A DNA stretch of 64,000 bases from Bradyrhizobium sp. WBOS07 (GTDB lineage Bacteria > Pseudomonadota > Alphaproteobacteria > Rhizobiales > Xanthobacteraceae): positions 4,917,501 to 4,981,500 of the forward strand of contig NZ_CP029008.1 of the NCBI RefSeq assembly GCF_024585165.1, read 5' to 3'. The notes under the pieces were generated by a model, which saw only the letters and a program-made list of their open reading frames with translations, did no database searches and had not been told where the DNA came from. The position numbers and the translations under genes are program-made. Within the stretch, counting starts at the first letter, position 1; each line of letters starts with the position of its first letter. Of this stretch, positions 17,451-26,707 are shown in pieces.

Positions 17451-17480
17451 AAAAAAAGCCGGACCCGAAGGCCCGGCTTA
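17451..17480 (-). terminator. Intrinsic terminator after the lysR gene
   Basis: On the minus strand AAGCCGGGCC, loop TTCG, GGTCCGGCTT and seven T residues: a textbook rho-independent terminator with a stable UUCG-type loop, about 170 bp after the lysR stop. Confidence 0.8.
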
Positions 17481-17651
17481 GGTATTGGCCACGTGAGGCC
17501 GACACAATCACCTTCCAAGAGGGATTACTGAACTCCCGCGCCACTGGAGGAGGGGGACAAATGCGCAACGCGAAGGCTCAGCGTGCAAACAGTATGGGCT
17601 TGACGAGCGGCCTCCAGCAACAGCCGAGGCCGCATGTCAGTCATGCGGAAA

Positions 17652-18575
17652 TTAGGACGGCCAGCGCTGCGCCTTGCTGACCACGAAGTCGCGGAACACC
17701 TGCACGCGCGCCACCGTCTTCAGCTCCTCGGGATAGACGAAATAGGTATCGAGCTGGATCGAATCCGACTCGCCGAACAGCTGCACGAGTTTGCTCTGTT
17801 CCTCGACGAGGTAATCGGGCAGCGCGGCGATGCCGAGGCCCTGCTGACAGGCGCGCACCAGACCGAGGATGTTGTTCACCCTGAAATAGGCCTCGCGCGG
17901 ACCGGAGCCGTTGCGCCCGGCTTCGACCAACCAGTTGCGGTTCTGCAGATGCGGCGCGAAGTGGCCGTCGGCGAGCGTGATGATGCGGTGGGAGTCGAGC
18001 TCCTCCAGCGTGCGCGGCGTGCCGAAGCGCTTGATGTATTCCGGCGAGCAATAAGCGTGGAAGCCCATCGCGAACAGCTTGCGCTGGATCAGATCCGGCT
18101 GCGTCGGCTTGCGGGTGCGGATGGCGACATCCGCCTCGCGCATCGACAGATCGAGCTCCTCGTCGGTGACGATCAGCGAGATGCGAATCTCGGGATAGAG
18201 CGCGGTGAACTCGCCGAGCCGCGGGATCAGCCAGTTGATGCCGACGCCGGGCGTGGTGGTGATCTTGAGGTCGCCGCTCGGCCGCTCGCGGCTGTCGGTG
18301 AGTTTGGCGCGCGCCGCCTGCAGCTGCATGAACACGTCATGCGCGGTGCGGAACAGCAGGTCGCCCTGCTCGGTGAGGATCAGGCCGCGGGCGTGGCGGT
18401 GGAACAGCGAGACCGAAAGCTCCTGCTCCAGCGCCGAGACCTGGCGCGACACCGCCGATTGCGACAGGCCGAGCTGCTCGCCCGCATGCGTGAAGCTGCC
18501 CGCTTCCGCCGCTGCGTGAAACACCTTCAGCTTGTCCCAGTCCATATCCGTAAATCCGTCGCGTGTTCGAGGCAT
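17652..18575 (-). CDS. LysR-family transcriptional regulator
   Basis: 307 aa. The N-terminal HTH is clear (FHAAAEAGSFTHAGEQLGLS, QSAVSRQVSALEQEL), with the ligand-binding domain following (SGDLKITTTPGVGINWLIPRL, VRACQQGLGIAALPDYLVEE). ATG 18575 lies only 5 bp after the trxB stop, so it is translated from the trxB message; ATG 18545 is an alternative. This linkage to trxB suggests a role in redox or general metabolism, but its targets are not apparent here. Confidence 0.9.
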   Translation of the reverse strand: MPRTRDGFTDMDWDKLKVFHAAAEAGSFTHAGEQLGLSQSAVSRQVSALEQELSVSLFHRHARGLILTEQGDLLFRTAHDVFMQLQAARAKLTDSRERPSGDLKITTTPGVGINWLIPRLGEFTALYPEIRISLIVTDEELDLSMREADVAIRTRKPTQPDLIQRKLFAMGFHAYCSPEYIKRFGTPRTLEELDSHRIITLADGHFAPHLQNRNWLVEAGRNGSGPREAYFRVNNILGLVRACQQGLGIAALPDYLVEEQSKLVQLFGESDSIQLDTYFVYPEELKTVARVQVFRDFVVSKAQRWPS

Positions 18576-18580
18576 GATCG

Positions 18581-19546
18581 TTATTCCGCTGCCGCGCGCT
18601 CGCTGGCGCGCAGGGCCAAGAAACGTTCGGCCTCGAGCGCTGCCATGCAGCCGAGGCCTGCGGCCGTCACGGCCTGGCGATAGGTCTCGTCGGCGACGTC
18701 GCCGGCGGCGAACAGGCCGGGCACCGAAGTGGCGGTCGAGTTCGGGGCGACCTCGACATAGCCCGACGGTTTCAGCTTGATCTGGTCTTTCACGAGCTCG
18801 GTCGCCGGCGCGTGGCCGATGGCGATGAAGACGCCGTCGGTCTTCACGTCCGTCAGCGCGCCGGTCTTGACGTTCTTCAGGCGGACATGGGTGACCTTGT
18901 TCGGGTTCTCGGTGCCGCAGATCTCGTCCACGGCGGAGTCCCAGATCACCTTGATCTTCGGATGCTTGAACAGGCGCTCCTGCAGGATGCGCTCGGCGCG
19001 GAAATGATCGCGGCGATGCACGATGGTGACCTGCGCGGCGTGGTTGGTGAGGTAGAGCGCTTCCTCGACCGCGGTATTGCCGCCGCCGACCACGACGACG
19101 TCCTTGTTGCGGTAAAAGAAGCCGTCACAGGTGGCGCAGGCCGACACGCCGCCGCCCTGGAACTTGGCTTCGGACGGCAGCCCGAGCCAGCGGGCTTGCG
19201 CGCCGGTGGCGAGAATGACGGCGTCGGCGAGGTAGACGTCGCCGGAGTCGCAGGTGAGGCGGAACGGCCGCTGCGCCGTCTCCAGCTTGGTGACCAGGTC
19301 GGTGACGATCCGGGTGCCGACGTGGACCGCCTGCTTCTCCATCTGCTCCATCAGCCAGGGGCCCTGGATCACGTCGGCGAAGCCCGGATAGTTCTCGACA
19401 TCGGTGGTGATGGTGAGCTGGCCGCCGGGCTGGATGCCCTGGATCAGGATCGGCTCGAGCATCGCCCGCGCGGCGTAGATCGCCGCCGTATAGCCGGCGG
19501 GGCCGGAGCCGATAATGACGACCTTTGCATGAACGGGAGCGGACAT
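18581..19546 (-). CDS. trxB: Thioredoxin reductase
   Basis: 321 aa flavoprotein that reduces thioredoxin with NADPH. FAD-binding GSGPAGYTAAIYAAR at the N-terminus, the redox-active CATC disulfide in SACATCDGFFYR (residues about 139-150), the NADPH motif GGGNTAVEEALYL, and the C-terminal FAD motif GLFAAGDVADETYRQ. Length standard. It heads a two-gene operon with the lysR gene and is divergent from lrp; the 264-bp intergenic region contains both promoters. Confidence 0.97.
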   Translation of the reverse strand: MSAPVHAKVVIIGSGPAGYTAAIYAARAMLEPILIQGIQPGGQLTITTDVENYPGFADVIQGPWLMEQMEKQAVHVGTRIVTDLVTKLETAQRPFRLTCDSGDVYLADAVILATGAQARWLGLPSEAKFQGGGVSACATCDGFFYRNKDVVVVGGGNTAVEEALYLTNHAAQVTIVHRRDHFRAERILQERLFKHPKIKVIWDSAVDEICGTENPNKVTHVRLKNVKTGALTDVKTDGVFIAIGHAPATELVKDQIKLKPSGYVEVAPNSTATSVPGLFAAGDVADETYRQAVTAAGLGCMAALEAERFLALRASERAAAE

Positions 19547-19810
19547 TTCGATGGACGCCTTTCACGGGGGATTTGCAGCGCGGGCGCGGAACATGCCGGG
19601 AGGCGTTGCGGGGCGCTGAAATGTCAGAGCTAATCTAAGCCTTCTGGTGAGCTATGCAAGAATTGCATTCCCTATCGGCGGATTTTTCCAACAGGGAACA
19701 AAACTCGATTGCGATGCACGCGCAATAAAATTGCGCTGGCGCTGCAGACTGGTTATGAGGATTGCGACAAGCCACCCAATACCGCCGTAAAGGCCAGGAG
19801 TTCCAATCAC

Positions 19811-20290
19811 GTGTCGCGGAACCTAGACGAGATCGACCTGAAAATTCTCACCGAGATTCAGGCCGACGGTCGAATCACGAATGTCGAGCTGGCCAAGCGC
19901 GTCGGCATCTCGCCGCCGCCCTGCCTGCGCCGCGTCCGGGCGCTGGAGGAGGAGGGCTATATCCACGGCTACCGCGGCCTGTTGGACGCCCGCAAGCTCG
20001 GCTTCGACGTGACCGTGTTCGCCGCCGTGCACCTGTCCAGCCAGGCCGAGGCGGATTTGCGTGCCTTCGAGGACTTCGTCCGCGCCGAGCCGCTGGTGCG
20101 GGAGTGCTGGATGCTGTCTGGCGAGGTCGATTTCATCCTCAAATGCGTCGCCCCCGACATGGCGACGTTCCAGGATTTCGTCACGCATCTGACGGCGGCG
20201 CCGCACGTCCGCAACGTGCGGACCTCGCTGGTGCTGCACAATTCAAAATATGAGGCGGCGGTGCCGCTGGATGTGAAGGGGCGGAGATAG
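19811..20290 (+). CDS. Lrp/AsnC-family transcriptional regulator
   Basis: 159 aa starting MSRNLDEIDLKILTEIQADG at GTG 19811, with CAGGAG upstream. N-terminal HTH (ITNVELAKRVGISPPPCLRRV) and C-terminal RAM effector domain (VLDVTVF-type strand, LVRECWMLSGEVDFILKC). These regulators respond to amino acids and bind as octamers. It is divergent from trxB; whether it controls trxB cannot be told from the sequence. Confidence 0.92.
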   Translation: MSRNLDEIDLKILTEIQADGRITNVELAKRVGISPPPCLRRVRALEEEGYIHGYRGLLDARKLGFDVTVFAAVHLSSQAEADLRAFEDFVRAEPLVRECWMLSGEVDFILKCVAPDMATFQDFVTHLTAAPHVRNVRTSLVLHNSKYEAAVPLDVKGRR

Positions 20291-20298
20291 GAGCGCGT

Positions 20299-20443
20299 TC
20301 TCGTGCCCCGGACGCAGCGCAACGCCCCCCTTGGCGGTGCGCTGCAGAGCCGGGGCCCCTGTCGCGGCGACTTCCCGTGCCGCCTTCTGGGTCCCGGCTC
20401 TGCGCCGCAACGCTCCGCGTTGCAGCGCGTCCGGGACACGAGA
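20299..20443. repeat. Palindromic repeat, family E
   Basis: TCTCGTGCCCCGGACGC at the left and GCGTCCGGGACACGAGA at the right, with inner GAGCCGGGGCCC and GGGTCCCGGCTC. Directly followed by a second, unrelated palindrome at 20470. Confidence 0.72.
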
Positions 20444-20469
20444 GTGAGGGGCGACGCTGCACCAACGCC

Positions 20470-20553
20470 GTCATTGCGAGGAGCTCTTGCGACGAAGCAA
20501 TCCAGACTGTTTCGCGCAAAGATTCTGGATTGCTTCGCTGCGCTCGCAATGAC
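20470..20553. repeat. REP-like palindrome, family D
   Basis: GTCATTGCGAGGAGC, GAAGCAATCCAG, then CTGGATTGCTTCGC and GCTCGCAATGAC. Same GTCAT/ATCCA architecture as families A-C. With 20299-20443 it fills the gap between lrp and greA. Confidence 0.78.
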
Positions 20554-20600
20554 GTGTAGTGAGAGCTGAGCGCCTCGCGGGCCGAGCCGCACGCCGAAAC

Positions 20601-20629
20601 AAAAAAGGCCGCGCATTGCGCGGCCTTTT
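20601..20629 (-). terminator. Intrinsic terminator after greA
   Basis: AAAAGGCCGCGCA and TGCGCGGCCTTTT; T-rich on both strands, so bidirectional. About 26 bp beyond the greA stop. Confidence 0.88.
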
Positions 20630-20654
20630 CGTAAAGTAGCGCAGCGGCAAATCT

Positions 20655-21128
20655 CTACCGCCACTCCACCTTAGTGATCTCATACGCCTTGGCGCCGCCG
20701 GGTGCGTTGACCTCGACGGTCGATCCCTTCTTCTTGCCGATCAGCGCGCGCGCCAACGGCGAGGTGATGGAGATGCGGCCCTTCTTGGCGTCGGCCTCGA
20801 CCTCGCCGACGATCTGCCACACCGTTTTCTTCTCGGTGTCCTCGTCGACCAAGGTCACGGTGGCGCCGAACTTGATGGTGTCGCCGGACAGCTTCGAGAT
20901 GTCGATGATGTCGGCGCGCGCAAGCTTGTCCTCGAGCTCGGCGATGCGGCCTTCATTATGCGACTGCTCTTCCTTCGCGGCGTGATATTCCGCGTTCTCC
21001 GACAGGTCTCCGTGCGAGCGCGCTTCCGCGATATGCTCGATGATGCGCGGACGATCTTCCGACTGGCGCTTCTTCAATTCTTCCCCGAGCGCGACAAAGC
21101 CGGCCTGGGTCATCGGAACCTTTTCCAT
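20655..21128 (-). CDS. greA: Transcription elongation factor GreA
   Basis: 157 aa. GreA rescues backtracked RNA polymerase by stimulating transcript cleavage. The N-terminal coiled coil carries the acidic tip ([17 protein letters not shown]) and the C-terminal FKBP-like domain has [19 protein letters not shown]. Length and organisation are standard. Monocistronic, with terminator; carB lies 205 bp upstream on the same strand. Confidence 0.97.
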   Translation of the reverse strand: MEKVPMTQAGFVALGEELKKRQSEDRPRIIEHIAEARSHGDLSENAEYHAAKEEQSHNEGRIAELEDKLARADIIDISKLSGDTIKFGATVTLVDEDTEKKTVWQIVGEVEADAKKGRISITSPLARALIGKKKGSTVEVNAPGGAKAYEITKVEWR

Positions 21129-21334
21129 CTCTTCTCTCGTCCTTCAGCTGCGCGCCCCACAAAGACGGGGGCGCGGCAACCTTGATTCGTCGGTATTCCC
21201 GGGGCTGAACCGCGCCCACTGGGAGCTATGTGGGTCTGGTGCCGGAACAGAACAACCCACATGGCCGGACAGTTCCTCCGGCCATTGTGGCTTCATTGCC
21301 AATCACTTAGCGGCAGTTTCACCGCCGCTAGCAA

Positions 21335-24300
21335 TCAGGTTTCCGAAAAGTAGCTCTGCAGGGTACGAACCTCAAGGTCCCCGCCCAGATAGGCCCGGAT
21401 GCCCTGCGCGGCCGCCACGGCCCCGGAAAGAGTGGTGTAATACGGCACTTTATGCAAGAGGGCCGCGCGCCGCAGCGAACGGCTGTCGGCCAGCGCCTGC
21501 GGGCCTTCCGTGGTGTTGAAGACGAGCTGGACGTCGCCGTTGGTGATGGCGTCGACGATGTGCGGCCGTCCTTCCAGCACCTTGTTCACCTTCTCGGTCG
21601 GGATGCCCTGGTCGGTCAGGAAGCGCTGCGTGCCGGAGGTCGCCAGCACCTTGAAGCCGAGCGAATGCAGCTCGCGCACCGCCTCGGCGATCCGCGTCTT
21701 GTCGCTCTCGCGCACCGAGACGAACACGGTGCCCTTGCGCGGTACCCGCGTGCCGCCGCCGAGCTGGCTCTTGGCGAAGGCGACCTCGAAATTGCGGTCG
21801 ATGCCCATGACCTCGCCGGTCGAGCGCATCTCGGGGCCGAGCACCGTGTCGACGCCGGGGAAACGCGCGAAGGGGAAGACCGATTCCTTGACGCCGACGT
21901 GCTTGAGCTTCGCCTTCTTCAGCTTGAAATCGGCGAGCTTCTCGCCCGCCATGATGCGCGCGGCGATCTTGGCGACGGGGGTGCCGACCACCTTGGCGAC
22001 GAAGGGGACGGTGCGGGAGGCGCGCGGATTGACCTCGAGCACGTAGATCTCGCCGTCCTTGATCGCGTATTGCACGTTCATCAGGCCGACCACGTCGAGC
22101 CCGAGCGCGAGCTCGCGGGTCTGACGCTCCAGCTCCTCGATCATCTCGGGCCCGAGCGAGTGCGGCGGCAGCGAGCAGGCGCTATCGCCGGAATGGATGC
22201 CGGCTTCCTCGATGTGCTCCATGATGCCGACGATGAAGGTGTCCTTGCCGTCGCAGAGGCAGTCGACGTCGATCTCGGTGGCATCAGACAGATAGCGGTC
22301 GAACAGCAGCGGGTTCTTGCCGAGCACGGTGTTGATCTGCCCGGTCTTGTCGTTCGGATAGCGCGCCTTGACGTCGGCCGGCACCAGCTCCGGCAGGGTG
22401 CCGAGCAGGTAGTCGTTGAGCTGGTTCTCCTCGCGGATGATCTGCATCGCGCGGCCACCGAGCACGTAAGACGGCCGCACCACCAGCGGCAGGCCGAGAT
22501 CGGCGGAGACGAGCCTGGCCTGCTCGACCGAATAGGCGATGCCGTTCTTCGGCTGCTTGAGGCGAAGCTTGTCGAGCACGCGCTTGAAGCGGTCACGGTC
22601 CTCGGCCAGGTCGATGGCATCGGGCGAGGTGCCGAGGATCGGCACTTCGGCGGCTTCCAGCGCGCGTGCCAGCTTCAGCGGCGTCTGGCCGCCGAACTGC
22701 ACGATCACGCCGTGCAGCGTGCCGTTGCTGCGCTCCTTGGCGATGATCTCCAGCACGTCCTCGGCGGTCAGCGGCTCGAAATAGAGCCGGTCGGCAGTGT
22801 CGTAGTCGGTCGATACGGTCTCCGGATTGCAGTTGACCATGATGGATTCATAGCCGGCATCATGCAGCGCGAAGCAGGCGTGACAGCAACAATAGTCGAA
22901 CTCGATGCCCTGGCCGATCCGGTTCGGCCCGCCACCGAGAATGATGACCTTCTTCTTGTCGGACGGGGTGCTTTCGTCCGCCGGCGCGCCCGCGAACGGC
23001 GCCTCGTATGTCGAATACATGTAGGCGGTGGGCGAGGCGAATTCGGCCGCGCAGGTGTCGATGCGCTTGTAGACGGGGCGAACGCCGAGTGCATGGCGCT
23101 TCGCGGTGACCTCGGCTTCCGTCGTCTCGGCGAGCACCGCGAGCCGTGCGTCGGAGAAGCCCATGGCCTTGAGCGTACGCATGCCGAAGGCGTTGCCGGG
23201 CAGGCCGTGCTTCCTGACCTTCTCCTCCATGTCGACGATGCCGCGCATCTCGCCGAGGAACCAGGGATCGATCTTGCAGGACTTGAAGATGTCCTCGTTC
23301 GACCAGCCGAGGCGCATGGCCTGGGCGACCTGAAGAATGCGGTTCGGCGTCGGCGTGCCGAGCGCAGCGCGGATCGCGTTCTTGTCGTCGTCGCGGCCGA
23401 GGCCCTCGATCTCGATCTCGTCGAGACCGGTGAGGCCGGTCTCGAGCCCGCGCAAGGCCTTCTGCAGGCTTTCCTGGAAGGTGCGGCCGATCGCCATGAC
23501 TTCGCCGACAGATTTCATCGACGTGGTCAGCGTGGTGGAGGCGCCGGGGAATTTCTCGAAGGCGAAGCGCGGGACCTTGGTGACGACGTAGTCGATGGTC
23601 GGCTCGAACGAGGCCGGCGTGGCGCCGCCGGTGATGTCGTTGGCGATCTCGTCGAGCGTGTAGCCGACCGCGAGCTTGGCGGCGACCTTGGCGATCGGGA
23701 AGCCGGTGGCCTTCGAAGCCAAAGCGGAAGAGCGCGACACGCGCGGATTCATCTCGATGACGACCATGCGGCCGTCTTCCGGATTGACGCCGAACTGCAC
23801 GTTGGAGCCGCCGGTCTCGACGCCGATCTCGCGCAGCACCGCCAGCGAGGCGTCGCGCATGATCTGGTATTCCTTGTCGGTCAGCGTCAGCGCCGGCGCC
23901 ACCGTGATGGAATCGCCGGTGTGCACGCCCATCGGATCGAGGTTCTCGATCGAGCAGACGATGATGCAATTGTCCTTCTTGTCGCGCACCACCTCCATCT
24001 CGTACTCCTTCCAGCCGAGCACGGATTCTTCGATCAGCACTTCGTTGGTGGGAGACGCATCGAGGCCGCGCTCGATGATGTCGAGGAATTCTTCCTTGTT
24101 ATAGGCGATGCCGCCGCCGGTGCCGCCCATCGTGAAGGAGGGACGGATGATCGCGGGCAGGCCGATCTCGGACAGCGCCATCATCGCCTGTCCGAGCGCG
24201 TATTCCTGGTAGCGCTTGCGGCGATCGCTCTCGCCCAGCGTCCACTGCCGCTCATGCTCCTCGAGCGCGGCACCGGAGAGCTTTTCGCGCTCGGCGAGGT

Positions 24301-24799
24301 ACTTGTCGCGGAACGACTTCTTCAAGGCCGAGGCGTTGGCGAGCCGCGACTTCGGCGTCTCGAGCCCGATCTTGGTCATGGCCTCGCGGAACAGCTGGCG
24401 GTCTTCCGCCTTGTCGATGGCGTCGGCGGTCGCGCCGATCATCTCGACGTCGAACTTGTCCAGCGTGCCCTGGCGGCGCAGCGACAGCGCGCAGTTCAGC
24501 GCGGTCTGTCCTCCCATCGTCGGCAGCAGCGCAAAGCCGCCGGGAATGACATGACGTTCCTTCTCAATGATCTTGGCGACGATCTCGGGCGTGATCGGCT
24601 CGATATAGGTCGCATCGGCCAATTCCGGGTCGGTCATGATCGTGGCCGGGTTGGAATTGACGAGGACGATGCGGTAGCCCTCTTCCTTCAGCGTCTTCAC
24701 CGCCTGGGTGCCCGAATAGTCGAACTCGCAGGCCTGGCCGATCACGATGGGGCCGGCGCCGATGATCAGGATGGTGGTGATGTCTGTACGTTTGGGCAT
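21335..24799 (-). CDS. carB: Carbamoyl-phosphate synthase large subunit
   Basis: 1154 aa. It makes carbamoyl phosphate from ammonia, bicarbonate and two ATP for arginine and pyrimidine synthesis. Start [20 protein letters not shown] at ATG 24799. Two duplicated ATP-grasp halves are visible (first with [14 protein letters not shown] and [10 protein letters not shown]; second with [15 protein letters not shown] and [13 protein letters not shown]), then the MGS-like allosteric domain ([16 protein letters not shown]). Slightly longer than the usual 1070 because of an insertion near residue 170, which is common in alphaproteobacteria. The partner gene carA is 2.8 kb upstream, separated by four genes and a tRNA-like sequence. 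Confidence 0.97.
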   Translation of the reverse strand: MPKRTDITTILIIGAGPIVIGQACEFDYSGTQAVKTLKEEGYRIVLVNSNPATIMTDPELADATYIEPITPEIVAKIIEKERHVIPGGFALLPTMGGQTALNCALSLRRQGTLDKFDVEMIGATADAIDKAEDRQLFREAMTKIGLETPKSRLANASALKKSFRDKYLAEREKLSGAALEEHERQWTLGESDRRKRYQEYALGQAMMALSEIGLPAIIRPSFTMGGTGGGIAYNKEEFLDIIERGLDASPTNEVLIEESVLGWKEYEMEVVRDKKDNCIIVCSIENLDPMGVHTGDSITVAPALTLTDKEYQIMRDASLAVLREIGVETGGSNVQFGVNPEDGRMVVIEMNPRVSRSSALASKATGFPIAKVAAKLAVGYTLDEIANDITGGATPASFEPTIDYVVTKVPRFAFEKFPGASTTLTTSMKSVGEVMAIGRTFQESLQKALRGLETGLTGLDEIEIEGLGRDDDKNAIRAALGTPTPNRILQVAQAMRLGWSNEDIFKSCKIDPWFLGEMRGIVDMEEKVRKHGLPGNAFGMRTLKAMGFSDARLAVLAETTEAEVTAKRHALGVRPVYKRIDTCAAEFASPTAYMYSTYEAPFAGAPADESTPSDKKKVIILGGGPNRIGQGIEFDYCCCHACFALHDAGYESIMVNCNPETVSTDYDTADRLYFEPLTAEDVLEIIAKERSNGTLHGVIVQFGGQTPLKLARALEAAEVPILGTSPDAIDLAEDRDRFKRVLDKLRLKQPKNGIAYSVEQARLVSADLGLPLVVRPSYVLGGRAMQIIREENQLNDYLLGTLPELVPADVKARYPNDKTGQINTVLGKNPLLFDRYLSDATEIDVDCLCDGKDTFIVGIMEHIEEAGIHSGDSACSLPPHSLGPEMIEELERQTRELALGLDVVGLMNVQYAIKDGEIYVLEVNPRASRTVPFVAKVVGTPVAKIAARIMAGEKLADFKLKKAKLKHVGVKESVFPFARFPGVDTVLGPEMRSTGEVMGIDRNFEVAFAKSQLGGGTRVPRKGTVFVSVRESDKTRIAEAVRELHSLGFKVLATSGTQRFLTDQGIPTEKVNKVLEGRPHIVDAITNGDVQLVFNTTEGPQALADSRSLRRAALLHKVPYYTTLSGAVAAAQGIRAYLGGDLEVRTLQSYFSET

Positions 24800-24828
24800 C
24801 AACTCTCGCCGAAGTGGAATTTGGGCAC

Positions 24829-24856
24829 AAAAAAAGGGCGCGCTGCTGCGCGTCCC
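24829..24856 (-). terminator. Possible attenuator hairpin in the carB leader
   Basis: On the minus strand GGGACGCGC, AGCA, GCGCGCCC and seven T residues, ending 30 bp before the carB ATG. One bulged base in the stem. Its position inside the leader of carB suggests attenuation; it may instead just end upstream transcripts. The remaining leader to 25096 contains a GC hairpin (25037-25094) and no gene. Confidence 0.55.
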
Positions 24857-25036
24857 TGTGGCCGAGAGCGCGGTGGTCTCCCCTCGCGCGCGGGTGGGTC
24901 TTAGACCAGTTTTCGGGGCGGCGAAACCCCGAAAAATGCCCATCAACCGGCAATTTTGACGGGTTAGGGGGTCTGGGCCGCGGTCCGGTGGGAGGTCCGT
25001 CTTCGCTTGCGCTCCGCTCCAGCTACGCCGGACACA

Positions 25037-25094
25037 CTTCGCCCCTGCGGGCCCCCGGCGTGGCTGCGCCACGCGTAGCCCCGCAGGGGCGAAG
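25037..25094. repeat. GC-rich inverted repeat next to the tRNA-like sequence
   Basis: CTTCGCCCCTGCGGG and CCCCGCAGGGGCGAAG, about 15 pairs around a 27-bp spacer that itself folds (GGCGTGGCTGCGCCACGC). It begins 2 bp past the CCA of the tRNA-like sequence, so it may end its transcript. Confidence 0.6.
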
Positions 25095-25096
25095 CG

Positions 25097-25172
25097 TGGA
25101 GACCCGGCCTGGATTTGAACCAGGATGAAGAGCGTTGCACCGCCCTCGCGTAGACGCTTCCGCCACCGGGCC
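25097..25172 (-). tRNA. tRNA-like sequence, probable tRNA pseudogene or aberrant tRNA
   Basis: 76 nt with encoded CCA. The acceptor GGCCCGG pairs with CCGGGTC (one G-U) and the T arm CCTGG/CCAGG encloses TTCAAAT perfectly. The D stem is GCG/CGC with a loop lacking the usual GG pair. The anticodon stem can be formed as GGGCG/CGCTC but then leaves a six-base loop GTGCAA instead of seven; read with T33, the triplet would be GCA (Cys). The discriminator is T. Acceptor and T arm are intact while the anticodon side is not canonical, so its decoding ability is doubtful. Confidence 0.5.
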
Positions 25173-25226
25173 GCGGCGATCATGGCCGATTGCAGCGCGA
25201 CAAGCTACAACGGCTAATTGTTAAGC

Positions 25227-25928
25227 TTAACCAACCAGGGGCGGCCGGGCGATGAAGGTCATGCGCCAGCGGTTATGGCCGATATTGCCGTGGGCGCGCT
25301 GGACCGCGAACCCGGCGCCCCTCAGCTTGGCGGTGATCTCGTCCTCGCTGTAGCGCTGCAGCCCGATGCGCGTGCGCAGATGGCGGTAGTCCGACAGCGC
25401 GGTGCTGATCAGCCCGATCAGCGCGTCCTTCAGGAAGCCGTGGCGGAGGCCGAAGCCGAGCAGCGCCAAGACGTCCCTGAACATGCCGACATTGGGCTGC
25501 AGGATGTCCCCCAGCACCAGCTTGCCGGAGGGCTTCAGGATCCGGCGGATGGTGAGCAGCGCGGCATCGAGCTCGTCCGGCGCCATGTATTGCGTGACCG
25601 AGTTCATTACCACGAGGTCGATCGACTGGTCCTGCATGTTGCGGACATCATCGAGCGAGCGGACGCGGATCCTGGTGTTGGGAGCGAAGCGCGCAATCAG
25701 CCGGCCGCGCACCCCTGGCGCGGGCTCGGCCAGGATCAGCTGGCCGCAGGCGGCCGCCACCTGGTTCGCCGACAGCGCCTCGCCGCAGGCATAGTCGAGC
25801 ACCACCGCGTCGGGCGAGGAGATGTAGCCGATGATGTCCCGCGCGATGATCTGGAAGTGCAAGTCGCGATGCAGCTTGCTGACATAGATCGTATGCGTGG
25901 AGTCGTAATAATCGATCCAATCGTCCAT
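25227..25928 (-). CDS. Class I SAM-dependent methyltransferase
   Basis: 233 aa. SAM-binding motif I is VLDYACGEALSANQVAAA (residues about 43-60), motif II AEPAPGVRGRL, then DLVVMNSVTQYM and the post-motif LKPSGKLVLGDIL. The fold is the common Rossmann methyltransferase; the target (small molecule, lipid or protein) cannot be inferred. Starts MDDWIDYYDSTHTIY at ATG 25928, divergent from dps with about 115 bp between. Confidence 0.88.
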   Translation of the reverse strand: MDDWIDYYDSTHTIYVSKLHRDLHFQIIARDIIGYISSPDAVVLDYACGEALSANQVAAACGQLILAEPAPGVRGRLIARFAPNTRIRVRSLDDVRNMQDQSIDLVVMNSVTQYMAPDELDAALLTIRRILKPSGKLVLGDILQPNVGMFRDVLALLGFGLRHGFLKDALIGLISTALSDYRHLRTRIGLQRYSEDEITAKLRGAGFAVQRAHGNIGHNRWRMTFIARPPLVG

Positions 25929-26042
25929 GGTATCCGAAGGTCCCGGCCAAACGGTTCCTGATCGGGAACCGGCGCTGTCCGCCTTGCGTTAGGGGTGCGA
26001 CGGCGCGCCGTCAATGTCCGCGTCCTAACAGGAAGGTCTCCC

Positions 26043-26567
26043 GTGAGCAAAACCAACAACAAGGTCTCGCCCGATCTCGATACCCCCACCGATCTGTCGC
26101 CCGACGGGGTCAAGAAGGTCTCGGAGGCGCTCAATGTGCTTCTGGCCGACGCCTTCGCGCTGTATCTGAAGACCAAGAATTTCCACTGGCACATCAGCGG
26201 GCGGCACTTCCGCGACTACCATCTGCTGCTCGACGAGCAGTCCGACCAGATCTTCGCCACCACCGACCAGCTTGCCGAGCGCGTCCGCAAGATCGGCGGC
26301 ACCACCCTGAAGTCGATCGGCCAGGTCGCAAAGCTCCAGACCATCAAGGACAACAACGAGGATTACGTCCCGCCGCGGGAAATGCTGCGCGAGCTGATGC
26401 AGGACAACAAGCACGTCGCGGCCGCGATGCGCAAGGCCCACGAGGTCTGCGACGAGGCCGGCGATGTCGCCAGCGCCAGCATCCTCGAAAACTTCATCGA
26501 CGAGACCGAGCGCCGCACCTGGTTCCTGTTCGAGGCGACGCGGCAGGAAGGCGCGAACGAAACGTAA
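26043..26567 (+). CDS. dps: Dps-family DNA-protection / mini-ferritin protein
   Basis: 174 aa starting MSKTNNKVSPDL at GTG 26043 behind AGGAAGG. Dps forms a 12-subunit shell that oxidises and stores iron and shields DNA in stationary phase. The interfacial ferroxidase signature is clear: NFHWHISGRHFRDYHLLLDEQ, with the second His, Asp and Glu in place. The Lys/Asp-containing N-terminal tail could contact DNA. It is followed by a palindromic repeat and not by a clear terminator. Confidence 0.93.
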   Translation: MSKTNNKVSPDLDTPTDLSPDGVKKVSEALNVLLADAFALYLKTKNFHWHISGRHFRDYHLLLDEQSDQIFATTDQLAERVRKIGGTTLKSIGQVAKLQTIKDNNEDYVPPREMLRELMQDNKHVAAAMRKAHEVCDEAGDVASASILENFIDETERRTWFLFEATRQEGANET

Positions 26568-26575
26568 GGGGATGC

Positions 26576-26691
26576 GTAGGGTGGGTTAGATTTGCAGATG
26601 TGCGCAGCGCATCTGCAAGGCGTAACCCACCATTGTTCTTAACCGCGGAAACAGAAGAGGTGGGTTACGCCTTACGGCTAACCCACCCTAC
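26576..26691. repeat. Palindromic repeat, family F (GTAGGGTGGGTTA type)
   Basis: GTAGGGTGGGTTAG at the left and CTAACCCACCCTAC at the right, with inner GGCGTAACCCACC and GGTGGGTTACGCC, and an internal hairpin GCAGATG...CATCTGC. Lies in the gap between dps and the cupin gene. Confidence 0.75.
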
Positions 26692-26707
26692 TGCACCGCG
26701 CGTGTCG

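Noticed and set aside
21452..24904. A 1150-codon open frame on the + strand
   Set aside because: It lies wholly antisense to carB. Its low-complexity, Arg/Asp/Gly/Val-rich translation is what GC-rich antisense of a coding gene gives; carB is certain.
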